Shown in pieces: positions 54,412 through 63,454 of a stretch of 64,000 bases of DNA (position 1 is the stretch's first letter; every line of letters begins with the position of its first letter). Made by a program: the position numbers and the translations under genes. The notes beneath the pieces were generated by a model, which did not search any database, was not told where the DNA came from, and saw only the letters and a program-made list of their open reading frames with translations. The stretch is from Shimia aestuarii (GTDB taxonomy: Bacteria > Pseudomonadota > Alphaproteobacteria > Rhodobacterales > Rhodobacteraceae), in the NCBI RefSeq assembly GCF_900114635.1, contig NZ_FOTQ01000001.1:1-64000 (forward strand), written 5' to 3'.

Positions 54412-54459
54412 GACCTGACCATATCGCGGCCAACATCCCGGCAACAGTCGAAAAAACCG

Positions 54460-54488
54460 TTGACAGAACCCGGCGCAAACCATATTCC
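54460..54488 (+). promoter_or_regulatory. Sigma-70-type promoter
   Basis: TTGACA (54460-54465), a 17-base spacer and TATTCC (54483-54488) lie 34 bases before the secreted-protein ATG. The -35 is perfect and the -10 moderate. The -10 is covered by the left arm of an inverted repeat listed separately. Confidence 0.7.
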
Positions 54489-54506
54489 GACAAAAACAGT
54501 CGGAAT
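54484..54506. promoter_or_regulatory. Inverted repeat over the -10 box, candidate operator
   Basis: ATTCCGAC (54484-54491) and its exact reverse complement GTCGGAAT (54499-54506) are separated by seven bases. The left arm overlaps the -10 element, where a repressor would block RNA polymerase. Because the operon ends in a PKHD dioxygenase, a family often tied to iron uptake, an iron-responsive regulator such as Irr, RirA or a Fur homolog is a reasonable guess. The sequence does not clearly match any of their published consensus sites. Confidence 0.55.
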
Positions 54507-54521
54507 TTAGGAGCCCGCGAC

Positions 54522-55349
54522 ATGACAGACGAAAACACCCCCCGCACGACAAGGCCACGCAAGTGGTCTCTGGCAGGGACCGTGGCAGCGACCGCGCTTG
54601 CGGCAGCCCATCCCGTGGTTGTGACAAGCCTTGCCGCCACCACCGGCCTGCACGCCAGCGCAGCCCAAGCCAGTGAGGGCGGCGAGGCCGGGGAATCCGG
54701 CGAAGCCGGTGTGGAACTGAGCGAAGGCCCCTCTGCCTTCCTCACCCAGCTTGGCTATTTCGAAGGCACCTACCGCATTATCTCCCGCCTCTATCTTGAC
54801 GGCGAAACCAATGCGGCGCGCGCCCATATGGAAGAAAGCCACCACGCCTTCTACGACGACATCGAGGACGCGCTCCAAGCCTATGGCGCTCCGGGATTCC
54901 GAGCGGAAGACGCCGCCTTTGTCGCCGCCGTGCGCGACGGCGCGGATGCCGACACCGTTCGGAAAGCCTTTGACACCCTGCACGAAGCGATCTCGCTCAA
55001 CGCGGCGGCGGCAGATGCCTCGCTGCGCGACCAGATCCTGTCGCTCAAGGATCTCGTCGCGCTGGCCGCCGCCGAATACGAGGGTGGCGTCGCCGGGGAT
55101 GGCGCCATCGACATCGCCATCGAATACCGCGACAGCTGGGGATTCTACGATGTGGCCCGCGCCCGTGCTCGGGCCATGGTCGACTCAGGCACGCCCGATG
55201 CCGTCAAGGCGGGTCAGGACGTTCTGGACCAGCTTGACGGGGCCGAAGCGCTTTATCCCGGCCTTCTGACCGACAAGGCCAGCACCGATCCGTCACAACT
55301 GACCGTCGCCACCGGCTGGATCGAGATCATCGCGTTGAGGCAGGACTGA
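54522..55349 (+). CDS. Secreted protein of unknown function, partner of PKHD gene
   Basis: A 275-residue protein. A basic start (residues 10-14) leads to a hydrophobic export signal or anchor (AGTVAATALAAAHPVVVTSL), and ASAAQA marks a possible cleavage site near residue 50. A Gly/Glu-rich linker follows (SEGGEAGESGEAG). The rest is helical and acidic (GYFEGTYRIISRLYLDGETN, HMEESHHAFYDD). His/Asp/Glu residues around 105-115 could bind metal. No family recognised. AGGAG precedes the ATG. The stop overlaps the start of the PKHD gene by one base, so they are coupled. Confidence 0.82.
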   Translation: MTDENTPRTTRPRKWSLAGTVAATALAAAHPVVVTSLAATTGLHASAAQASEGGEAGESGEAGVELSEGPSAFLTQLGYFEGTYRIISRLYLDGETNAARAHMEESHHAFYDDIEDALQAYGAPGFRAEDAAFVAAVRDGADADTVRKAFDTLHEAISLNAAAADASLRDQILSLKDLVALAAAEYEGGVAGDGAIDIAIEYRDSWGFYDVARARARAMVDSGTPDAVKAGQDVLDQLDGAEALYPGLLTDKASTDPSQLTVATGWIEIIALRQD

Positions 55350-55993
55350 TGCCCATCGTGCTGAGCGATCTGCTGACGCCGTCAGCGGCAGAGGTTCTCT
55401 CTGCCGCTGCGGCGCAACTGCCTTTCGAAGACGGCGCCCGCACCGCCGGGTCCGTCGCCCGCGCGGTCAAAGACAATGAACAGGCGGCCAATGTCCCCGA
55501 GACCCGTGCCGTGACGGAAAAGATTCAGGCCACGCTGCTCTCCCATCCCGGGTTTCAGGCCGTCGCCTATCCCCGCCAGTTTGCGCGCCTGATCGTCAGC
55601 CGCACATCCGGGGGAGGTCAATATGGTGATCACGTCGACAACGCCCTGATTGCGGGGCAACGGGCAGACGTGTCCTTTACCCTGTTCCTGTCCGACCCCG
55701 ACACCTATGACGGCGGTGAACTGGTCATTGGCGACCGGATCGAGGACCGCCAGTTCAAGCTCGACAGGGGCGAGGCCATCGTCTACCCGTCCAACACGCT
55801 GCACCGGGTCAACCCGGTCACGCGCGGCGCGCGGATCGTGGTGATTGGCTGGGTGACAAGCTGGGTCCGCGACCCGGCCCAGCGCGAAATCCTGTTTGAT
55901 CTCTGGCGCGCGATCAACACCACGGACGATCCGGCCCAGCAGCAACTCCTGTCGAAATCCCGCAGCAACCTGATCCGCATGTGGGCGGGCTAG
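55349..55993 (+). CDS. PKHD-type Fe(II)/2-oxoglutarate dioxygenase (PiuC/YbiX type)
   Basis: A 214-residue protein matching the PiuC/YbiX PKHD hydroxylase family. GGGQYGDHVDNA holds the His-x-Asp metal pair, FTLFLSDPDTYDGGELVI the jelly-roll core, and YPSNTLHRVNPVTRGARIVVIGW the distal His and 2-oxoglutarate Arg. C-terminal FDLWRAI and LIRMWAG are family-typical. Relatives are often encoded with TonB-dependent iron receptors; their substrate is unknown. Confidence 0.92.
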   Translation: MPIVLSDLLTPSAAEVLSAAAAQLPFEDGARTAGSVARAVKDNEQAANVPETRAVTEKIQATLLSHPGFQAVAYPRQFARLIVSRTSGGGQYGDHVDNALIAGQRADVSFTLFLSDPDTYDGGELVIGDRIEDRQFKLDRGEAIVYPSNTLHRVNPVTRGARIVVIGWVTSWVRDPAQREILFDLWRAINTTDDPAQQQLLSKSRSNLIRMWAG

Positions 55994-55996
55994 GCG

Positions 55997-57019
55997 TTAT
56001 CCCTGCTTGGCGGCGTCGGCCTTGTCATAGGCCTTGATAATCGCCGCCACCAGCGGGTGCCGCACCACGTCCTCGGCGGTGAAATAGTTGAAGCTGATGC
56101 CCTTGATCCCCTTCAAAAGGCTCTCGGCATCGCGCAATCCCGATGGCACCCCGCGCGGCAGGTCGATCTGGCTGCGGTCGCCGGTGATCACCATGCGGCT
56201 GCCCTCACCCAGCCGGGTCAGGAACATCTTCATCTGCATCGTGGTGGCGTTCTGCGCCTCGTCCAGCACCACGAAGGCATTCGACAGGGTCCGCCCCCGC
56301 ATGAAGGCCAGCGGCGCGATCTCGATCTTCTTTTCCTCGATCAACTTGGCCAGCTGCTTGCCCGGCAGGAAATCATTCAGCGCGTCATAAAGCGGCTGCA
56401 TGTAGGGATCGACCTTGTCCTTCATGTCCCCCGGCAGATAGCCCAGCTTCTCCCCCGCCTCGACCGCCGGACGGCTCAGGATGATCCGGTCCACATGCCC
56501 CTGGATGAACATCGACACACCCACGGCCACCGCCAGATAGGTCTTGCCGGTGCCTGCCGGGCCGATGCCAAAGGCCAGTTCGTTGTTGAACAGCGACATG
56601 ACATAGGCGCGCTGCGCATCTGTGCGCGGCTCGACCAGCTTCTTGCGGGTCTTGATCTCGACCGATCCGCCCTTGAACATCTCAAGCTGATCGCCGTCAC
56701 GGGTGCCAGTGCCCTGTTCCGATCCACCCATGCGGATTTCCCGGTCGATATCGCCGCTTTCCACCGATTTTCCGGTCTCAAGCCGCTCGTAAAGCGCTGT
56801 CAGAATCTCGGCCGCCTCAGCGCGGGCCGGGTCCTCGCCATGAATCGCCAGCTGGTTGCCCCGGCGCAGAATCTGCACCCCGACCTTCTGTTCTATATCT
56901 GCAAGATTGCGATCGTATTCCCCGCAAAGGTCTATCAGCAAACGGTTATCCGGGAACTCAACCAGCGTTTCGGCGGGCTGTTCGGATGCGGGCGGTGGGG
57001 TCATTGCGCCAATGGCCAA
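55997..57019 (-). CDS. phoH: PhoH-family ATPase
   Basis: A 340-residue PhoH/YbeZ protein: an N-terminal nucleic-acid-binding part (about residues 30-110) and a C-terminal PhoH ATPase with Walker A GPAGTGKTYLAVAVG, RPAVEAGEKLGYLPGD and Walker B FVVLDEAQN. The start is a TTG at 57019 with AGGAG seven bases upstream, better supported than the ATG five codons on. YbeZ and YbeY act together on rRNA, and ybeY is two genes away. Confidence 0.95.
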   Translation of the reverse strand: MAIGAMTPPPASEQPAETLVEFPDNRLLIDLCGEYDRNLADIEQKVGVQILRRGNQLAIHGEDPARAEAAEILTALYERLETGKSVESGDIDREIRMGGSEQGTGTRDGDQLEMFKGGSVEIKTRKKLVEPRTDAQRAYVMSLFNNELAFGIGPAGTGKTYLAVAVGVSMFIQGHVDRIILSRPAVEAGEKLGYLPGDMKDKVDPYMQPLYDALNDFLPGKQLAKLIEEKKIEIAPLAFMRGRTLSNAFVVLDEAQNATTMQMKMFLTRLGEGSRMVITGDRSQIDLPRGVPSGLRDAESLLKGIKGISFNYFTAEDVVRHPLVAAIIKAYDKADAAKQG

Positions 57020-57114
57020 TCAAGTCTCCTGACACGATAGAGTCGCTTTACCCTGATCGTGCCAAGATGCGGGGGCGCACGCAAGCGCCCGGCGATGAAT
57101 TTTCCATGACCGCA

Positions 57115-57146
57115 GGAAAAAGACCGCGCACCAAAGGTACGCGGTC
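57115..57146 (-). terminator. Terminator after the lipoprotein gene
   Basis: On the minus strand GACCGCG and CGCGGTC arms with an 11-base loop are followed by five Ts. It ends the OmpA-lipoprotein transcript 22 bases after the stop. Confidence 0.85.
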
Positions 57147-57167
57147 CCAAAAATCATGCGGTGCGGA

Positions 57168-57464
57168 TCAGATCTGGTCCTTGACCGGCGAACCCTTCTT
57201 GAACGGCCCGGTCGCCACACCCGGAGGGGCAGCACCGGAACAGACCGGCTTGCCATAGGGATCCAGCCGCTGCGACAGATAGCCTTCGAACCCGTCGTCG
57301 ATGATCCAGTGGTCACAGCCGTTCGGGTCAACCCAGATCCCGGCCTTGAGCTGGCTCAGATGCTTGCTGTCCCAGCCCCGGTCCACGGTCTTGTCGACCT
57401 TGTTGTCACAGGCGGCAACCCCGGCAGCCAGCGAAAGAAGGAGAACACCCTTGATCAGTTTCAT
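57168..57464 (-). CDS. Small lipoprotein with WVDPxGC module
   Basis: A 98-residue protein. LAAGVAAC gives a lipobox with Cys19 as the acylated residue. Residues 44-75 hold a module W-V-D-P-x-G-C-x-H-W-x-x-D-D-G-x-E-G-Y, then eight residues, G-x-P-V-C. The same module occurs in the OmpA protein encoded 11 bases upstream. Two Cys in the module may pair. Otherwise unknown. GAGGAG precedes the ATG. Confidence 0.82.
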   Translation of the reverse strand: MKLIKGVLLLSLAAGVAACDNKVDKTVDRGWDSKHLSQLKAGIWVDPNGCDHWIIDDGFEGYLSQRLDPYGKPVCSGAAPPGVATGPFKKGSPVKDQI

Positions 57465-57475
57465 GTCGTTTCTCC

Positions 57476-58051
57476 TCAGCGCAGACAGATGATTTCGACA
57501 CGGCGGTTCTGGGCCATGCCCGACGCCGTGCGGTTGGTCGCGCGCGGCATGCGTTCGCCATATCCGCGTACATCGACAACACGCGCCCCGGACTCGCGCG
57601 CCACCTTGGCCACCGCGTTGGCACGGTTATAGCTCAGGCGCATGTTGTATTCGTCGCTTGCGCGGCTGTCGGTGTGACCGGCAATGATGAACGCCGAGGC
57701 TGTTGCGGTTTTGAAGAACTCGCTCAGACGCTGGCGGTTGGCGCCGTTGATGTAATACTTGTCGGTCGCAAAGAACTGGTCCGAGTTCATCACGCCACAG
57801 ACATTACCCCGGCGGCAGACCGGAATGCCCTGGCGGTTCACGTGCGGGGTCATGTACCCCTCTGCACCATCATCCATGACCCAGTGTTCGCACCCGTCCG
57901 GATCGACCCAGACTGTCGGTACGTATTCCTGCCCCAGCACGGTGCGCTGGTTCTGTGCCGCGACCGGCTGAGGGATTGCCACAATTGCCATGCAGACGGC
58001 GGCGATCGCTCCCAATGCGGTCCGGAACGTTTTTCTTCTGTTATCCGCCAC
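57476..58051 (-). CDS. OmpA-family protein with WVDPxGC module
   Basis: A 191-residue protein. A signal peptide (PVAA, about residues 1-32) is followed by the WVDPxGC module (residues 48-79) and then an OmpA-like peptidoglycan-binding domain (about 85-191). AGHTDSRASDEYNMRLSYNR carries the Asp and Arg contacts and NRRVEI ends it. The start is GTG at 58051, behind AAAGGA. It probably ties the outer membrane to the cell wall. No barrel is present. Confidence 0.9.
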   Translation of the reverse strand: MADNRRKTFRTALGAIAAVCMAIVAIPQPVAAQNQRTVLGQEYVPTVWVDPDGCEHWVMDDGAEGYMTPHVNRQGIPVCRRGNVCGVMNSDQFFATDKYYINGANRQRLSEFFKTATASAFIIAGHTDSRASDEYNMRLSYNRANAVAKVARESGARVVDVRGYGERMPRATNRTASGMAQNRRVEIICLR

Positions 58052-58282
58052 AGCGTGTTCCTTTCAATATCCCCCGAAAGCCGATCCCGTGAATCGTTTT
58101 CGAAATCAAGACCTTCACCAATGCCAGAAGCTTAGCGAAAATGGTCCTCATGTGAAGGACTATTCACAACATCTGGTAGAGGCGGATTGAAAAAATGGCG
58201 AAAATATGGCGCAAATTGGGCATAGCTCCGATGGCGATTTGGCCAATTCCTCGCGGATCAACGGATTGTTTCCGTCCCGGTG

Positions 58283-59608
58283 TCAATGATCGACCAGAAT
58301 ACCCGCCAGCGAATTCGCACCGCTTTCCACGATTCTCACGCGGGCCAGATCACCGGTTCTGGCGTCGCAATCGGCCACATGCACCGCGTGCAGATACTCG
58401 GACTTGCCCACCATCTGCCCGGCCAGCCGTCCGGGGCGTTCAAAGAGCACGCTGACCTCGCGCCCCACCATGCTGTCCTGAATGGCGCGCTGCTGCCGGG
58501 TGATCAGAGCTTGCAAGCGATACAGGCGGTCCGAGGCTTCGGCATCATCCACCAACGGGCGCTCTGCCGCCGGGGTGCCCGGGCGCGCCGAGTACTTGAA
58601 GCTGAACGCCTGCCCGTATTTCACCTCTTCAATCAAATCCATCGTGTCCTGGAAATCCGCCTCGGTTTCCTCAGGGAACCCGACGATGAAATCGCCCGAG
58701 AGCAAGATATCGGGGCGTGCCGCGCGGATGCGCTCGACCAGCCGCAGATAGCTGTCGCGATCATGGCTTCGGTTCATCCGCTTGAGAATCTTGTTGCTGC
58801 CAGATTGCACCGGCAAGTGCAGGTAAGGCATCAGTTTTCCGCAAGTTCCATGCGCCTCGATCAGGTCGTCCATCATGTCGTTGGGATGGCTCGTGGTGAA
58901 CCGGATCCGTTCCAGCCCGTCCACCTTGTCCAACTCCCAGATCAACCCTGCCAGCGTCATGTCCCCCTTGGGTCCGGCCCCGTGATAGGCATTCACGTTC
59001 TGTCCCAGAAGGGTGATTTCGCGCACACCGCGCTCAACCAGGTCACGCGCCTCGGTCAGGATGCGATCCACCGGGCGACTGACTTCGGCACCGCGTGTAT
59101 AGGGCACCACGCAGAAGGCACAGAACTTGTCACAGCCCTCCTGCACGGTCAGGAACGCGGTCGGGCCACGCTTGGCTTTGGGGCGGCTCTTCAGGCGTTC
59201 GAATTTGTCCTCTTCGGGGAAATCCGTATCCAGCGCCTTCTCGCCGCCCTGCGTCTTGGCTTCCATCTCAGGCAGACGGTGATAGGCCTGCGGCCCCACC
59301 ACCAGGTCGACCATGGGCTGACGGCGCATGATCTCTTCGCCCTCGGCCTGCGCAACACAGCCCGCAACCCCGATTTTCAGGTCCGGCTTTTCCGCTTTCA
59401 GCCCCTTGAACCGGCCCAGTTCCGAATAGACCTTCTCGGCCGCCTTTTCCCGGATGTGGCAGGTGTTGAGCAGGATCATGTCGGCGTCATCCGGGCTCTC
59501 GGTCGTTTCATACCCCGCCCCGCCCATGGCCTCGGCCATACGCTCGCTGTCATAGACATTCATCTGACAGCCATAGGTCTTGATATAGAGCTTTTTCGTA
59601 TCGGCCAT
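58283..59608 (-). CDS. miaB: tRNA-2-methylthio-N6-dimethylallyladenosine synthase
   Basis: A 441-residue radical-SAM methylthiotransferase. The UPF0004 domain starts [14 protein letters not shown], and NTCHIREKA supplies another Fe-S Cys. [16 protein letters not shown] is the radical-SAM CxxxCxxC. A TRAM domain closes the protein (about 375-437). It adds the methylthio group to i6A37 of tRNAs. It opens the miaB/phoH/ybeY/corC/lnt block. Confidence 0.97.
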   Translation of the reverse strand: MADTKKLYIKTYGCQMNVYDSERMAEAMGGAGYETTESPDDADMILLNTCHIREKAAEKVYSELGRFKGLKAEKPDLKIGVAGCVAQAEGEEIMRRQPMVDLVVGPQAYHRLPEMEAKTQGGEKALDTDFPEEDKFERLKSRPKAKRGPTAFLTVQEGCDKFCAFCVVPYTRGAEVSRPVDRILTEARDLVERGVREITLLGQNVNAYHGAGPKGDMTLAGLIWELDKVDGLERIRFTTSHPNDMMDDLIEAHGTCGKLMPYLHLPVQSGSNKILKRMNRSHDRDSYLRLVERIRAARPDILLSGDFIVGFPEETEADFQDTMDLIEEVKYGQAFSFKYSARPGTPAAERPLVDDAEASDRLYRLQALITRQQRAIQDSMVGREVSVLFERPGRLAGQMVGKSEYLHAVHVADCDARTGDLARVRIVESGANSLAGILVDH

Positions 59609-59718
59609 GGATCCGGTCCTGTCGCGGTTTCAGGGCGCTTCCCTACAGCAAAACCGGGGTGGCTTGCAATGCACCCCGAATTAACCGAATCTGACGCAAA
59701 ATAACGGCGAGGCCGGGC

Positions 59719-60588
59719 ATGCAGTACGATTCCGTTTCACAGTTCCTCCGCACTGGCAAAGTGCACCTCGCCAAGGGGCCGGTGGCGCTGATCTTCGTCG
59801 AGGATGACGTCGAGATCGACAGCACCCTGCGCCACCATCTCGACCTTGGGTTCGCCAAGGTCATCGCCTTCATGCCCACGGCCTTCGATCTTGCAGAAGA
59901 CCTGGCCGAAACCTGCCCCCGCGTCACGATGGACTCCCCGCGTGGCGCGGCCATGCGCGACGCCGTAAACGCAGTTAACGCCGCCGCGCCCGGTCTATGG
60001 CTCTATTACTGCTTCAACGCCGAATACCTGTTCTACCCGTTCTGCGAAACCCGCACCATTGGCGAGATGCTGACCTTTCATACCGAGGAACGCCGCGACG
60101 CGATGCTGTCCTATGTGGTCGATCTCTATGCCCCCGATCTCGAGGCAGCACCGCACGCGGTCTCGCTCGAAAATGCCCAGATGGACCGCACAGGCTATTA
60201 CGCGCTGGCCCGGCCCGACCCGGACAACCACAACCACCCCAAGGAACGCCAGCTGGATTTCTTCGGCGGCCTGCGCTGGCGGTTCGAGGAACATATCCCC
60301 GCCAACCGCCGCAAGATCGACCGCATCTCGATCTTCCGCGCCAAGGAGGGGCTGCATCTGCGCGATGACTTCACTTTCGATGACGAAGAGTACAACACCT
60401 ACGCCTGCCCCTGGCACAACAACATCACCGCCGCGGTCTGTTCGTTCCGCACGGCCAAAGCGCTCAAGTCCAATCCGGGCAGCCAGTTCGAGATCCAACA
60501 GTTCAAGTGGCACAACTCGGTGCCGTTCGAATGGCATTCCCGGCAGTTGCTCGACCTTGGGCTGATGGAACCGGGACAGTGGTTCTGA
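59719..60588 (+). CDS. Possible glycosyltransferase-like protein
   Basis: A 289-residue protein typical of Rhodobacteraceae. GPVALIFVEDDVEIDSTLRH near the start and LWLYYCFNAEYLFYPF, TIGEMLTFHTEERRDAM later recall GT2/GT92-type enzymes whose acceptor strand precedes such a D/N-x-E/D-Y-L motif. A clear DXD is not visible. C-terminal FKWHNSVPFEWHSRQLLDLG may form the acceptor site. Cytoplasmic. The assignment is by resemblance only. Confidence 0.55.
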   Translation: MQYDSVSQFLRTGKVHLAKGPVALIFVEDDVEIDSTLRHHLDLGFAKVIAFMPTAFDLAEDLAETCPRVTMDSPRGAAMRDAVNAVNAAAPGLWLYYCFNAEYLFYPFCETRTIGEMLTFHTEERRDAMLSYVVDLYAPDLEAAPHAVSLENAQMDRTGYYALARPDPDNHNHPKERQLDFFGGLRWRFEEHIPANRRKIDRISIFRAKEGLHLRDDFTFDDEEYNTYACPWHNNITAAVCSFRTAKALKSNPGSQFEIQQFKWHNSVPFEWHSRQLLDLGLMEPGQWF

Positions 60589-60591
60589 TCT

Positions 60592-61002
60592 ATGATTTAT
60601 GACGGTGCTTGCCATTGCGGTTTTGTCCGCTTCCGGGTCGAGGCCGACATTGACCATGTGCGCGTCTGTGATTGTTCCATCTGCCACCAGCGCGGCGCAC
60701 TGATCTACCGGGTGCCGGATGCGGCGCTCACACTGCTGACTCCCCTGTCCGAGCTGTCGCAGTACGAATGGGGCAGCCGCACCGCCAAAGATTACTTCTG
60801 TCCCCGCTGTGGCATCCTGCCCTTTCGCCGCCCCTCCGCACCTACCCGACAGGAACAGGCAGAGGGTGTACAGCCCTTTGATGGATGGGCCATCAACACC
60901 CGCTGTCTGCCAGGGTTTGACCCGTCAACGGTGCCCTTGCGCCCCATCTATGGCAGCCGCATCTTGCATGACGACGCATCAAGGCGTTCGGAAACGCCCT
61001 GA
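60592..61002 (+). CDS. GFA-family (CENP-V/GFA) zinc protein
   Basis: A 136-residue GFA-domain protein. The Zn ligands CHCG (residues 7-10), CDCSIC and CPRCG are in the expected order. Some relatives act on glutathione-hydroxymethyl adducts, most are uncharacterised. It starts three bases after the stop of the previous gene and is likely co-transcribed. Confidence 0.9.
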   Translation: MIYDGACHCGFVRFRVEADIDHVRVCDCSICHQRGALIYRVPDAALTLLTPLSELSQYEWGSRTAKDYFCPRCGILPFRRPSAPTRQEQAEGVQPFDGWAINTRCLPGFDPSTVPLRPIYGSRILHDDASRRSETP

Positions 61003-61028
61003 TCAAGCCGCGAATTCTGCGCTCCGGC

Positions 61029-62015
61029 TCAGAAGGCGACCAATACCGCGCCGACGCGCCCACCGGCTTCGACCATTTCATGGGCCTGAGCCGCCTGTTC
61101 CGGCGCAAAGACATGCGGCTCGGGCAGGTGCAGCGACCCATCGCCCAGCGCGGCATGCAGGCGCCGGATCGCCGCGTCACGGGGGCCGACCGGCAGGATG
61201 TAGATCAGCACGATATCAAGCGTCAGCGCCTTGAACAGCATCGGCCCAAACGGCAGTTCCGGCGCCATGTCCTTGGCCGATCCATAGATCGCCACCCGTC
61301 CGTTGGCCACCATCACTTCGGCCAGCAACGCCGCGTTCACGCCGAACTCGACCTCCACCGCAAGGTCGACTCCGCCACCCTCTGTCGCGCTCAGGATATC
61401 CGCCGCTAGGGTCGCGCTGTTGTAAGGCAAAACCACGTCCGCACCGGCATCCCGCACGCGGTCCATGTCGCGCGCGCCGCACGTGGCGATCACCCGCGCG
61501 CCGCCCCACTTGGCCAGCTGCACCGCGAGAAAGCCAACCGCACCGCCACCGCCCGAGACCAGCACCGTCTTGCCACCGATATCGCCGCCACCAAACACAC
61601 AGTGGCACGCCGTCAGCCCCGGAATGCCCAGCACAGCCCCGGTTTCCAGTGATACCCCTTCGGGCAGCCTCAAGGCTTGTGCTTCGGGAAGACAAACATA
61701 TTCCGCACAGGTGCCGAAAGGGCGCTGCCACTGCCCATTCCAGATCCAGACCGCCTCGCCCACGCGAGCCCGGTCGACCCCTTCGCCCACGGCCTCGATC
61801 ACACCTGCCCCGTCCGAATGCGGTACGATCACTTCGAATGGCGGCTTGGTTACACCGGGCCGCGCCCCGCCGCGCGCCTTGACGTCCGAGGGGTTCACAC
61901 CGGAAAAGGCAACCCGCACAAGAACCTCGCCCGGCCCCGGTGCCGGAGCCTCCAGCTCTTCGATCCGCAATACATCACGCGCCGCGCCAAAGGCGCGCCA
62001 GGTCACAGCTTTCAT
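61029..62015 (-). CDS. MDR-family NADPH:quinone reductase-like oxidoreductase
   Basis: A 328-residue zinc-free medium-chain dehydrogenase. FSGVNPSDVKARGG replaces the zinc-binding region, SGGGGAVGFLAVQLAKWGG is the Rossmann loop, and GTCAEYVCLP and LTACHCVFGGG are family-typical. Members reduce quinones or enals. GGGGG precedes the ATG at 62015. It is convergent with the GFA gene. Confidence 0.9.
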   Translation of the reverse strand: MKAVTWRAFGAARDVLRIEELEAPAPGPGEVLVRVAFSGVNPSDVKARGGARPGVTKPPFEVIVPHSDGAGVIEAVGEGVDRARVGEAVWIWNGQWQRPFGTCAEYVCLPEAQALRLPEGVSLETGAVLGIPGLTACHCVFGGGDIGGKTVLVSGGGGAVGFLAVQLAKWGGARVIATCGARDMDRVRDAGADVVLPYNSATLAADILSATEGGGVDLAVEVEFGVNAALLAEVMVANGRVAIYGSAKDMAPELPFGPMLFKALTLDIVLIYILPVGPRDAAIRRLHAALGDGSLHLPEPHVFAPEQAAQAHEMVEAGGRVGAVLVAF

Positions 62016-62099
62016 GGAAATCCCCCTGAAATCCCCTTGTGTCATTCCTGCGCCATGCTGTCACAGGGTCAGGCAGGGTGCAACGGGATGCTTATGCTC

Positions 62100-62516
62100 T
62101 CAGGTCCTGCGCAGGCGGATCACGACGTCGATCTTGGCGATCTCGGCCCCTTCGGGCGCGTCGGGGAGGCGCGCAATCTGAAGCTGATCCGCCGGCGCAT
62201 CGGTCAGCTCACGCTCATCTTCCCAGTAGAAATGCGGATGATCCCCGGTATTGGTGTCGAAATAGCTCTTGGCCCCGTCCACCGTGATCTCCTGCATCAG
62301 CCCGGCATCACAAAATGCACGCAGCGTATTGTAAACCGTTGCAAGGGAAACGCTTTCCCCGGAGTGGCGCACCAGCGAAAACAGGCTCTCTGCAGTCACA
62401 TGACGATCCTGCCCGTCACCGACCAGCAACGCCGCCAACGCCACGCGCTGGCGCGTCGGGCGCAGGCCCGCGCCTGCGAGCCACCTGGTTCCGTTGTCGA
62501 TTGCCTGCGTGTTCAT
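62100..62516 (-). CDS. irr: Irr-type Fur-family regulator
   Basis: A 138-residue Fur-superfamily protein. The winged helix (about residues 18-85) includes LRPTRQRVALAALL and SLATVYNTLRAFCDAGL. The dimer part has GDHPHFYWEDERELTD and a C-terminal IAKIDVVIRLRR that matches Irr rather than Fur or Zur. Irr controls iron genes in response to haem. The N-terminal haem-regulatory Cys-Pro motif of Bradyrhizobium Irr is absent, as in several relatives. It is divergent from fabA. Confidence 0.88.
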   Translation of the reverse strand: MNTQAIDNGTRWLAGAGLRPTRQRVALAALLVGDGQDRHVTAESLFSLVRHSGESVSLATVYNTLRAFCDAGLMQEITVDGAKSYFDTNTGDHPHFYWEDERELTDAPADQLQIARLPDAPEGAEIAKIDVVIRLRRT

Positions 62517-62567
62517 GGCGTGCGCTTTCCGTTTCTTAACAGGTCATATAACCCGCCTGCCCCCCGT

Positions 62568-62581
62568 TTTTCAATTGAAAA
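62568..62581. promoter_or_regulatory. Perfect 14-base palindrome between irr and fabA
   Basis: TTTTCAATTGAAAA lies in the 180-base divergent gap, about 50 bases upstream of irr and 115 upstream of fabA. It could be an operator for Irr itself or for a fatty-acid regulator. It does not match the published ICE box closely. Confidence 0.4.
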
Positions 62582-62696
62582 TGAGTTGCAAGACCAATCT
62601 GTGCCTCCACAGGCGCCTTGCAGGACAGCTTGGCACGGTGTTAGAGGGGGCAGAACGGACTACAGACTATAGAGACTATCAAGAGGGACCATCCGA

Positions 62697-63206
62697 ATGG
62701 CCGACTACCCCACGAGCTTTGATAAAGAAGGCCTGCTGCAATGCGCGCGCGGCGAGTTGTTCGGCCCCGGCAATGCACAGCTCCCGGCTCCGCCGATGCT
62801 GATGATGGACCGCATCACCGAGATTTCGGGCGACGGTGGCAAACATGGCAAAGGCCACGTGGTTGCCGAATTCGACATCAACCCCGATCTCTGGTTCTTC
62901 GACTGCCACTTCCCTGGCAACCCGATCATGCCCGGCTGTCTGGGCCTTGACGGGTTGTGGCAGCTCACCGGCTTCAACCTCGGCTGGCGCGGCTGGCAGG
63001 GGCGCGGCTATGCGCTGGGTGTGGGTGAGGTGAAGCTCAAGGGCATGGTGCGCCCGGACCGAAAGATGCTGACCTATTACGTGGACTTCACCAAGGCCGT
63101 GCAAACCCGCCGCCTGACCATGGGTGTCGCCGACGGCATCGTCGAAGCGGATGGCGAAGTGATCTACGAAGTGAAAGACATGAAAGTGGCGCTTTCCGAG
63201 AGCTGA
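62697..63206 (+). CDS. fabA: 3-hydroxydecanoyl-ACP dehydratase/isomerase
   Basis: A 169-residue hot-dog-fold enzyme. [20 protein letters not shown] holds the active-site His and Asp. FabA dehydrates 3-hydroxydecanoyl-ACP and isomerises it to the cis-3 product for unsaturated fatty acids. GAGGGACC precedes the ATG. fabB, often the next gene, is absent here; the following gene is an oleate hydratase. Confidence 0.97.
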   Translation: MADYPTSFDKEGLLQCARGELFGPGNAQLPAPPMLMMDRITEISGDGGKHGKGHVVAEFDINPDLWFFDCHFPGNPIMPGCLGLDGLWQLTGFNLGWRGWQGRGYALGVGEVKLKGMVRPDRKMLTYYVDFTKAVQTRRLTMGVADGIVEADGEVIYEVKDMKVALSES

Positions 63207-63230
63207 GGCATCGCCGGATAAACAGCTACA

Positions 63231-63256
63231 AAAGAGGCCTTTGGGCCTCTTTTTTG
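63231..63256 (+). terminator. Rho-independent terminator of fabA
   Basis: AAAGAGGCC and GGCCTCTTT arms with a short loop, followed by a run of Ts, 24 bases after the fabA stop. It confirms that fabA is not co-transcribed with the downstream gene. Confidence 0.92.
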
Positions 63257-63454
63257 TTTTGCTAATGCGGCGAATGGTGGCTTCTAGCCCATCTGTTGCG
63301 GATGCTGCATCACACGCGAAAGGGAACTAAGTTCCGGATAAGGGACGTTCGCTGCGCCTGCTCGCTTCAAGGCGCCCTGCCTTGATCTGGGACAACGCCA
63401 TGCCACGGGCCCTGTGCCATAAGAGCATTGTCCACAACGAAAGGGCCATACGCC

